Shown here: piece by piece, positions 1 to 4,708 of the stretch
Position numbering within the stretch: the stretch's first letter is position 1
How the letters are laid out: every line of letters begins with the position of its first letter
Notes under the pieces: generated by a model
Seen by the model: the letters and a program-made list of their open reading frames with translations, nothing else
What the model was told of the DNA's origin: nothing
The model's database searches: none
Made by a program: the position numbers and the translations under genes
From: Desulfovibrionaceae bacterium
GTDB taxonomy: Bacteria; Desulfobacterota; Desulfovibrionia; Desulfovibrionales; Desulfovibrionaceae
Length of the DNA stretch: 5,125 nucleotides
Assembly: GCA_900770205.1 (NCBI GenBank)
Contig: CAAGJV010000255.1
Location: 1 to 5,125, forward strand
Direction of reading: 5' to 3'

Positions 1-21
1 TACACGACGCTCTTCCGATCT
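1..21 (+). other. Illumina adapter remnant (not genomic)
   Basis: The first 21 bases are identical to the 3' end of the Illumina TruSeq read-1 adapter, ending in CGACGCTCTTCCGATCT directly before the genomic sequence. This is untrimmed library sequence at a contig or read end. It keeps the reading frame open into the following gene fragment, encoding YTTLFRS, so it could be wrongly annotated as part of that protein. The identification rests on my recall of the standard adapter, which matches over the whole length. Confidence 0.97.
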
Positions 22-156
22 GAGCTTGCCGACATGGAAGCCGGCATACGCCGAACTATGGACAAGGGCCTCACTCCCGATGAAATGAAAACCGCACAGG
101 CTGCCAGAGAAGCCGTTCAGGCAGCATCGGCCATTCTCAGCAAGATTTTAGACTAA
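22..156 (+). CDS. yscE: T3SS needle co-chaperone, YscE/PscE/SsaE-like (3' fragment)
   Basis: This is the last 44 codons of a small gene whose 5' end was lost at the adapter junction; it stops at TAA 154-156. In the YscE/PscE family a protein of about 65-80 residues pairs with YscG and holds the needle subunit in the cytoplasm so that it does not polymerise early. What is visible is an acidic/basic amphipathic helix (ELADMEAGIRRTMDKG), a turn with TPDE, and a second Ala-rich helix ending in AILSKILD. This resembles the two-helix C-terminal half of PscE, which has a similar helix-GxxPEQ-helix-GILSQL pattern as I recall it. Its position 22 bases before the needle gene, with a YscG-like gene after the needle, matches the yscE-F-G order and is the strongest support. 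An in-frame ATG at 34 exists, but the family pattern starts before it, so it is probably internal. The sequence is short and the family diverges fast, so the assignment is probable rather than certain. Confidence 0.72.
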   Translation, partial: ELADMEAGIRRTMDKGLTPDEMKTAQAAREAVQAASAILSKILD

Positions 157-165
157 TTCTTTTCC

Positions 166-173
166 AAAGGAGG
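166..173 (+). promoter_or_regulatory. Strong ribosome binding site of sctF
   Basis: AAAGGAGG lies 5 bases before the sctF ATG and is almost fully complementary to the 16S rRNA 3' end. It is the best Shine-Dalgarno in the window, which suits a subunit needed in more than a hundred copies per needle. Confidence 0.85.
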
Positions 174-178
174 ACACC

Positions 179-427
179 ATGGATTCCGTATCCGGTTTCA
201 ATATTTCGCAGATGTTCGATCAGTCTCTCCAGAGTATTGAACAGAGAGGGGCATCTCTCAACACAAAGATGAACGACCTTCTTTCCGATGGGAAGGAAAT
301 CAGCAACGAGCAGATGATACAGCTCCAGTTTGAAGTCGGGCAATACAATGCCCTGATGGAGTCTCTCTCCACGGTCACGAAAAGCATGACGGACATGATG
401 AAGAGCCTGGCCCAGCGCTCAAGCTAG
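179..427 (+). CDS. sctF: T3SS needle subunit SctF
   Basis: This encodes an 82-residue needle protein, the size of YscF, PscF, MxiH and PrgI. In the family, subunits are exported through the growing apparatus and stack helically into the extracellular needle. The protein is a helix-turn-helix hairpin: N-terminal helix about residues 9-35, a turn around LSDGKEIS (35-42), and C-terminal helix about 43-79. The C-terminal part shows the family pattern of Q-rich, V/L-spaced positions followed by YNALMESLSTVTKSMTDMM, comparable to YN..ST.TR.L.DLM in PscF. It has no signal peptide and no cysteine, as expected for a type III substrate. The ATG at 179 is set by the strong Shine-Dalgarno just before it. 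The gene lies 22 bases after the yscE-like fragment and 75 bases before the YscG-like gene, between its two presumed chaperones. The tail ends in QRSS instead of the more usual hydrophobic end. Confidence 0.93.
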   Translation: MDSVSGFNISQMFDQSLQSIEQRGASLNTKMNDLLSDGKEISNEQMIQLQFEVGQYNALMESLSTVTKSMTDMMKSLAQRSS

Positions 428-441
428 TCTTTCCAGCGCTG
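413..441 (+). promoter_or_regulatory. Potential hairpin spanning the sctF stop codon
   Basis: CAGCGCT (413-419) can pair with AGCGCTG (435-441) in a perfect 7-bp GC-rich stem with a 15-base loop containing the sctF TAG. The loop can add a small AAG/CTT helix (421-423 with 429-431). A T-rich tract (448-459) begins six bases later. That makes a weak attenuator, or an mRNA 3'-end stabiliser for the needle message, possible. The gap before the T-tract argues against a classic intrinsic terminator. This is a reading by eye; no folding energy was calculated. Confidence 0.4.
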
Positions 442-445
442 AAGA

Positions 446-474
446 GCTTTTCTTTTTCTGCCGGCACGAAAAGC
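446..474 (+). promoter_or_regulatory. Potential second hairpin in the sctF-yscG gap
   Basis: GCTTTTC (446-452) and GAAAAGC (468-474) form a perfect 7-bp inverted repeat around a 15-base loop that holds the palindrome GCCGGC (460-465). It lies entirely inside the only sizeable non-coding gap in the window, 428-502. Together with the hairpin just upstream it may shape the relative amounts of sctF and downstream message. The stem is only moderately GC-rich and its function is inferred. Confidence 0.4.
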
Positions 475-502
475 CCGCAACCATCAACCGCATGGAGACC
501 TC

Positions 503-865
503 ATGCTTAACGATTCCCAAGTTTCCCGCCTGCTCGATATCGCCAATGCCGGATGCCATAAGGGCCTGGTACTCGAAGCCCGTACTATCTACGAAGGCAT
601 TCTGGCCGTCCGCCCCGGGCATGTTCCCGCTCTTATAGGCCAGGCGCTCAGCCATATCGTCATCGGGGAATACGAACAGGCGGAAAAAATGCTCCGCACG
701 GAAGATCTCTGTGAAGACAGCGATGCCAAAGCTATGCTGGGCCTCTGCCTCTGCCTTTCTGAAAAGAAAGACGAGGCAAGGGAAGTTCTCCAGCCTCTGG
801 CAGAAGAAGAAGGATCTGCCGCCGCCATGGCCAGATCGCTTCTGAAAAAAATGGAACAGGAATAA
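503..865 (+). CDS. yscG: TPR-type needle chaperone, YscG/PscG-like
   Basis: The 120-residue protein is close in length to YscG and PscG (about 115). In those systems this protein, with YscE, binds the C-terminal helix of the needle subunit in a TPR groove and keeps it monomeric in the cytoplasm. The sequence shows tandem helical TPR-like repeats. The first, about residues 7-40, has A.AG...G...EAR..YEGILAVRPGH. The second, about 43-69, has ALIGQALSHIVIGEYEQAEKML. The third, about 74-101, has AKAMLGLCLCLSEKKDEAREVLQPL. A charged C-terminal helix ends in KKMEQE. There is no signal peptide. GGAGA (494-498) is 5 bases from the ATG at 503 and decides this start over the out-of-frame ATG at 492. It directly follows the needle gene as yscG does. 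A generic TPR chaperone is the alternative, but the position argues for the needle role. YscG has no agreed Sct name, so the Yersinia symbol is used. Confidence 0.8.
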   Translation: MLNDSQVSRLLDIANAGCHKGLVLEARTIYEGILAVRPGHVPALIGQALSHIVIGEYEQAEKMLRTEDLCEDSDAKAMLGLCLCLSEKKDEAREVLQPLAEEEGSAAAMARSLLKKMEQE

Positions 866-889
866 TCCTCCGCAAGGAGTTCCCGAACC

Positions 890-1324
890 GTGGATGCCGT
901 CAGCCTCTCTTCCGCAAGCCGCCTCCTGGAGGCTCTTGAACGTGCGAGCGTCTCTCCCGGTGATGGAATGGTCAGTTCCGGGCCTTCTCCGGTACCAGAT
1001 TCCCTTAAGGCCGCATTTGAAAGGCTCATGGAACAGCCCGGCGAGGCATCCATGGCAGATGGCTTCCGTTCCTCAGGGGCTTCCCTGCTCCAGGAACGCT
1101 CTCCGGCCGATTCCTCACCTTCTGCCCAGGCTGAACGTATAGACCGTCCATCCCTTGAGGATTCGGCCGTGTCTTTCAAAGGAGAAGCGCCTCTTCTCTC
1201 TCCTTCTGACCTTTATTGTCTTCAATTCCATGTAGCCATGCTCCGCCTTCAGGCCGAAGCAGGCTCGCAGGTCACCCAAAAGGCTGCGCAGGGGATGGAT
1301 TCCCTGCTGCGCACCCAGTCCTGA
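890..1324 (+). CDS. sctI: T3SS inner rod protein SctI
   Basis: SctI forms the short rod or adaptor that connects the needle base to the export gate; it is itself exported. The diagnostic part is the C-terminal 44 residues, from PLLSPSDLYCLQFHVAM to QAAQGMDSLLRTQS. This matches the family pattern of L-SP-.-L..LQ, then an amphipathic helix, then K..QG.D.LL..Q. Residues 1-100 are low-complexity, rich in Ser, Pro, Ala and Glu, and show no recognisable domain, making the protein (144 residues) somewhat longer than YscI/PscI (about 112-115). The start is GTG at 890, 10 bases after AAGGAG (874-879). An ATG at 894 is in another frame and opens only a shadow reading frame. The gene sits 24 bases after the YscG-like gene and 12 before sctJ, the usual I-J pairing. 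No yscH-like gene intervenes. Confidence 0.9.
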   Translation: MDAVSLSSASRLLEALERASVSPGDGMVSSGPSPVPDSLKAAFERLMEQPGEASMADGFRSSGASLLQERSPADSSPSAQAERIDRPSLEDSAVSFKGEAPLLSPSDLYCLQFHVAMLRLQAEAGSQVTQKAAQGMDSLLRTQS

Positions 1325-1336
1325 CAAGGAAACGCC

Positions 1337-2098
1337 ATGCTGTTTTTCCGCTTCCAATCCTTTGTTGCACGCTGTGCTCTCATCCTCATGTGCAGCTTTG
1401 CCGCCATTATCCTTGCCGGATGCAAGGCAGAAATTCATCAGGGCCTCAGCGAAAATCAGGCCAATACCATGCTGTCTGTCCTGCTCCGGCACGGTATTTC
1501 TGCGGAAAAAATCGCGGCCAAGAGCGGGTTCAGCATTGCCGTTGAAGAAAAGCAGATCGTTCAGGCGCTGGAAATTCTGAAGGAAAACAGCCTGCCCAGA
1601 GAAAATTTCCAGAACCTCGGGCAGGTATTCGCCGCACAGGGCATGATTTCCTCTTCCACGGAAGAACAGGCACGCCTCGCCTACGCGCTCTCCCAGGAAC
1701 TCTCCGATACTTATTCGCGCATCGATGGCGTTCTCACGGCAAGAGTTCATGTCGTTCTCGGCCATACAGACCTCGGTACAGGGAGCGTCACGCCGCCAAG
1801 CGCCGCCGTTTTTCTCCGCCACACGCCGGAATCCCAGGCTACACGCCTTATTCCCAATATCCGCGAACTTGCCGCCAATGCCGTACCCGGGCTTATGCAG
1901 GATAACGTTTCTGTTATGCTCGTTCCTGTAAGAGAGACCGTCAGCGTTCCCATGCCGGGAAAGGAATCGGCGGGAACATCTCTTGAAAAACAGGGCTACC
2001 TTCCGGCTATCGTTGCCGTACTTTTCCTTCTGGCCTGCGCAGGCATTGCCAGCTCCACTGTCATGTATCTGCGCCACCGCAGGAAAAAGGATGAGTAA
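1337..2098 (+). CDS. sctJ: T3SS inner-membrane ring lipoprotein SctJ
   Basis: SctJ (YscJ/PrgK/EscJ; related to flagellar FliF) assembles a ring of about 24 copies at the periplasmic face of the inner membrane, nested with SctD. The 253-residue protein starts with a signal peptide (R12, hydrophobic 13-27) and a lipobox LAGC with the acylated Cys at residue 29. The first ring-building domain follows (about 31-80), containing the hallmark GLSENQANTMLSVLLRHGIS. After a linker comes the second domain (about 92-197), with the pattern EEQARLAYALSQELS, the IDGVLTARVHVVL strand, and IRELAANAVPGLMQDNVSV. A transmembrane helix (about 222-245) and a basic cytoplasmic tail RHRRKK complete the Ysc-type architecture. 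The usual proline after the VHVVL strand is a glycine here (residue 142). AAGGA (1326-1330) is 6 bases from the ATG. Confidence 0.97.
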   Translation: MLFFRFQSFVARCALILMCSFAAIILAGCKAEIHQGLSENQANTMLSVLLRHGISAEKIAAKSGFSIAVEEKQIVQALEILKENSLPRENFQNLGQVFAAQGMISSSTEEQARLAYALSQELSDTYSRIDGVLTARVHVVLGHTDLGTGSVTPPSAAVFLRHTPESQATRLIPNIRELAANAVPGLMQDNVSVMLVPVRETVSVPMPGKESAGTSLEKQGYLPAIVAVLFLLACAGIASSTVMYLRHRRKKDE

Positions 2099-2101
2099 TC
2101 C

Positions 2102-2776
2102 ATGGATTACCGCTTCCTTACCGATGCCGTAACGCGTAAGCCTGCTCTTTTCCGGGCTATTCTGGAATTTAACAGAAGCTGTGAGCCTTCCATGCCGGAA
2201 GAGCTCTTATCGCTTGGCGCACCTTTCCCAAAGCTCTGGGAGCAGCAATCCTTCCGCCGCGCATGGCCCACCCTTGCGCAGGAACATACCGGCTATTGGA
2301 ATTTTTCCGAGGAATCCCAGCGTCTGGCACTGCTCGATATCCCTTCCTTAGAACGGCTCGGCCTTATCTTCAGCGCTGCCGTTCATGCCGAAGATCTGGC
2401 TCTTATTCTCTCGCGTGAACAGGTTCTGAGTCTTCGCCATACCCTGGGAGACGATATCTACGCCTATGCTCTCACCAGAGGGCGCTATCAGATAGGCTCT
2501 CTGCGCTCACTTCTTTTGATTCCGCCTTCTCTGGGAACAACAGCGGAGCGCATAAAAATGCTCTCTAAGGCTATTCCTTCCCTTATCATGCAGGGCTGGC
2601 CAGAACAGCTTTGCACCATGGCAAAGAAAAAATTTTCCTGTGGAGAGGATCCTGTCGTTCAGGGAGAGCCGTTATTCAAAGTTTTTTCACAGGAAGAACG
2701 GCGTTCGCTGTGGTTCACCATGAAAAAGATCCTGCTCAGGGAGGTAGCACCGAAATGGGCTCCATGTTTCGACTAG
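2102..2776 (+). CDS. sctK: T3SS sorting-platform protein SctK
   Basis: SctK (YscK/PscK, OrgA/MxiK equivalents) links the cytosolic sorting-platform pods (SctQ-SctL) to the SctD ring under the inner membrane. The 224-residue protein is the usual size and soluble, with no signal peptide or membrane helix. Family-like stretches are an N-terminal Y.F segment with an F/L-rich helix (10-25), GYWNFSEESQRLALLD (64-79), SLERLGLIFSAAVHAEDLA (82-100), and LRHTLGDDIYAYALTRG (111-127). The last matches the LG.D.Y.FAL.R pattern I know from YscK-type proteins. The C-terminal third is helical and basic. Identification also rests on position between sctJ and sctL. It starts 3 bases after sctJ, with a purine-rich AAGGATGAG in the end of sctJ, and its last 22 bases overlap sctL, so translation of the three is probably coupled. 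SctK is the least conserved core component, so similarity by eye is modest. Confidence 0.85.
   Translation: MDYRFLTDAVTRKPALFRAILEFNRSCEPSMPEELLSLGAPFPKLWEQQSFRRAWPTLAQEHTGYWNFSEESQRLALLDIPSLERLGLIFSAAVHAEDLALILSREQVLSLRHTLGDDIYAYALTRGRYQIGSLRSLLLIPPSLGTTAERIKMLSKAIPSLIMQGWPEQLCTMAKKKFSCGEDPVVQGEPLFKVFSQEERRSLWFTMKKILLREVAPKWAPCFD
2738..2745 (+). promoter_or_regulatory. Ribosome binding site that decides the sctL start
   Basis: AGGGAGGT lies inside the end of sctK, 9-10 bases before ATG 2755. It supports initiation there and not at the far upstream in-frame ATG 2611, which would lie deep within sctK, nor at ATG 2764, which is less well spaced. Confidence 0.75.
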
Positions 2777-3375
2777 GCGAAGGCTCCCTGCGGCCTGCTG
2801 CAGGAGAAAAAATCATCAAGGCTGGAGAGTACGCTCTTTTCCTTGAAGCCGAAAATCTTCTTCATGCTGCCCGGGAAAAAGCGGCGGCTATGGAAAAAGA
2901 GGCCGAAGAAGCCTATCTGCAGAAAAAGGAAGAAGGCTATCAGGACGGGCTGGAGGAAGGTAAGCTGGAACATGCGGAAAAAATGATGGAAACCATCCTC
3001 AGCTCCGTAGAATTCATTGAAAACATAGAAAGTACGCTGGTAAGCGTAGTTAATCAGGCCATCCGGAAAATCATCGGAGAAATGGACGAAAAGGAACGCA
3101 TCGTACAAATAGTGCGTACAGCGCTTTCCTCTGTACGCGGCCAGCAGAAGGTAACGGTGCGCGTCTCTCCTGCCGATGAACCGGCTGTTTCCGAGGCACT
3201 TTCTGCCATGACGGCAGCATCGTCCGGCGCTGCCTTTCTAACTATTGTGGCCGATGCCCGCCTTTCCAAAGATTCCTGCATTCTGGAAAGCGAACTTGGC
3301 GTTGTCGATGCCAGCCTTGAAACCCAGTTGAAGGCCCTGGAAAACGCCTTTCACAAGAAAATCCAGCAGCAATAG
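2755..3375 (+). CDS. sctL: T3SS ATPase regulator/stator SctL
   Basis: SctL (YscL/MxiN; homologue of flagellar FliH and of F/V-ATPase peripheral stalk proteins) dimerises, binds the N-terminus of SctN, restrains its ATPase activity and ties it to SctQ in the sorting platform. The reading frame is open back to ATG 2611, but the first 48 codons of that version run through sctK in another frame. The product from ATG 2755 is 206 residues, close to the usual size. Visible parts: a short N-terminal segment; a charged Ala/Glu/Lys coiled coil (about 30-80) with GxxxG spacing at G61, G65 and G69 (GYQDGLEEGK), typical of FliH/YscL; a helical region (81-127); and the FliH-like C-terminal domain with KVTVRVSPAD (132-141) and ILESELGVVDASLETQL (176-192). 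It overlaps sctK by 22 bases and ends 14 bases before sctN, its partner. Confidence 0.93.
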   Translation: MGSMFRLGEGSLRPAAGEKIIKAGEYALFLEAENLLHAAREKAAAMEKEAEEAYLQKKEEGYQDGLEEGKLEHAEKMMETILSSVEFIENIESTLVSVVNQAIRKIIGEMDEKERIVQIVRTALSSVRGQQKVTVRVSPADEPAVSEALSAMTAASSGAAFLTIVADARLSKDSCILESELGVVDASLETQLKALENAFHKKIQQQ

Positions 3376-3389
3376 AGGCAACGTTCATC

Positions 3390-4706
3390 ATGGCTTTTGA
3401 GTATATCGGGGCACTTCTTGAAGAAGCAGTACAAACGACGACCCCCGTCGACATACGTGGGCGGGTGGAACAGGTTGTCGGAACCATTATCCGGGCTGTT
3501 GTTCCCGGGGTAAAGGTTGGAGAACTCTGCATACTCAGCAATCCATGGGAAGATTTTACGCTTAAGGCTGAAGTGGTGGGATTTGTCCGCAACGTGGCGC
3601 TGCTTTCCCCTCTGGGAAGCTGCCAGGGCGTATCCCCCGCCACAGAGGTGATTCCCACTGGGGAAATCCTTTCCGTCCCCGTAGGAGAAGAGCTTCTCGG
3701 ACGTGTGCTTGATGGCCTGGGCCAGCCCATCGATGGAGGGGCACCGCTTAAAACAAGGCAGCATTATCCTGTTTTTGCCGAAGCGCCGAACCCCATGACA
3801 AGAAAAATCATCAGCCGCCCTCTCTCCCTCGGCCTGAGGGCACTCGATGGCATGCTTACCTGCGGCGAGGGGCAGCGCATGGGCATCTTCGCTGCCGCAG
3901 GCGGAGGCAAGTCCACGCTGCTTTCCAGCATCATCAAAGGCTGTTCCGCCGAAGTGTGCGTTCTTGCCCTTATTGGCGAACGAGGCAGAGAAGTCCGTGA
4001 ATTCATTGAAAACGACCTTGGAGAAGAAGGCAGGAAAAAGGCCGTTCTCGTGGTCTCCACCTCCGACCGCTCCTCCATGGAAAGGCTTAAGGCCGCCTAC
4101 ACCTCTACGGCTATTGCCGAATATTTCCGCGACCAAGGCAAAAGCGTTCTTCTCATGATGGACTCCGTGACCAGGTTCGGCCGTGCCCAGCGCGAAATAG
4201 GCCTTGCTGCCGGAGAACCTCCCACAAGGCGCGGCTTCCCACCTTCCGTTTTTTCCGAGCTGCCCAAGCTTATGGAACGGGCGGGCAACAACGACAAAGG
4301 GTCTATCACCGCACTCTACACCGTTCTTGTGGAAGGCGATGACATGACGGAACCCATTGCCGATGAAACACGCTCCATTCTCGACGGGCACATCGTTCTT
4401 TCCCGCAAGCTAGCCTCGCGCAACCACTATCCTGCCATCGATGTCCAGGCCAGCGTCAGCCGCGTGATGAACGCCATTGTCTCCAAGGAACATAAAAAGG
4501 CCGCGCAGCGCCTGCGCCAGATACTGGCCAAGTTCGCAGAAGTAGAACTGCTGGTTCAGATAGGAGAATACAAGAAGGGCGCCGATAAGGAAGCCGATGA
4601 CGCTCTTGCTCATATAGACAAGGTCAACGCATTCCTTAAACAGGGGCTGGGGGAGAAAAGCACGTTTGAACAGACCCTGCAGGGACTGTTCGAGGCGGTA
4701 CGCTGA
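3390..4706 (+). CDS. sctN: T3SS ATPase SctN
   Basis: SctN (YscN/EscN/InvC; related to FliI and the F1 catalytic subunit) is the hexameric ATPase under the export gate that strips chaperones from and unfolds substrates. The 438-residue protein is full length. Residues 1-95 are the beta-barrel domain, with VEQVVGTIIRAVVPGVKVGE. The RecA-like core carries the PMTR segment (135-138), Walker A AAAGGGKST (168-176, K174), the catalytic glutamate E197 in IGERGREVREF, Walker B VLLMMD (253-258) followed by SVTRFGRAQRE, the GEPPTRRGFPPSVF loop (275-289), and PAIDVQASVSR (348-358), whose final Arg is the likely arginine finger. The C-terminal helical domain (about 365-438) includes YKKGAD. All key residues are present, so it should be active. 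YKKGAD and overall motifs favour SctN over FliI, as do the injectisome-only neighbours. The ATG follows AGAGG by 11 bases, a weak site overlapping the sctL stop. Confidence 0.98.
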   Translation: MAFEYIGALLEEAVQTTTPVDIRGRVEQVVGTIIRAVVPGVKVGELCILSNPWEDFTLKAEVVGFVRNVALLSPLGSCQGVSPATEVIPTGEILSVPVGEELLGRVLDGLGQPIDGGAPLKTRQHYPVFAEAPNPMTRKIISRPLSLGLRALDGMLTCGEGQRMGIFAAAGGGKSTLLSSIIKGCSAEVCVLALIGERGREVREFIENDLGEEGRKKAVLVVSTSDRSSMERLKAAYTSTAIAEYFRDQGKSVLLMMDSVTRFGRAQREIGLAAGEPPTRRGFPPSVFSELPKLMERAGNNDKGSITALYTVLVEGDDMTEPIADETRSILDGHIVLSRKLASRNHYPAIDVQASVSRVMNAIVSKEHKKAAQRLRQILAKFAEVELLVQIGEYKKGADKEADDALAHIDKVNAFLKQGLGEKSTFEQTLQGLFEAVR

Positions 4707-4708
4707 AC

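Noticed and set aside
157..178. Promoter for sctF in the 22-base gap
   Set aside because: The gap is too short for a -35/-10 pair and is filled by the ribosome binding site; a promoter inside the yscE-like gene cannot be excluded but none stands out.
413..459. Intrinsic terminator after sctF
   Set aside because: The 7-bp stem is followed by six non-T bases before an interrupted T-run, and the downstream genes belong to the same system. At most it is a leaky attenuator, so I listed it as a regulatory hairpin.
894..1142. 82-residue + strand frame starting with ATG 894
   Set aside because: It lies in another frame inside sctI. The GTG at 890 is better spaced from AAGGAG and gives the SctI C-terminal signature; this frame gives nothing recognisable.
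589..1179. 196-residue - strand open frame opposite yscG-like and sctI genes
   Set aside because: Ser/Arg-rich, low-complexity translation typical of an antisense shadow; it crosses the boundary of two + strand genes.
1115..2077. 320-residue open frame on the - strand across sctI and sctJ
   Set aside because: It lies fully opposite two well-supported T3SS genes, has no family motif that I recognise and no good start context. Long antisense frames are common opposite genes with biased third positions.
2611..2754. N-terminal extension of sctL to ATG 2611
   Set aside because: These 48 codons are sctK read in another frame. They lack SctL-like sequence and a ribosome binding site, and a well-placed site serves ATG 2755.
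3351..4391. 346-residue open frame on the - strand opposite sctN
   Set aside because: The + strand encodes a complete ATPase with all catalytic motifs. The antisense product is His/Gly/Phe-rich without recognisable domains, so it is a shadow of sctN codon use.
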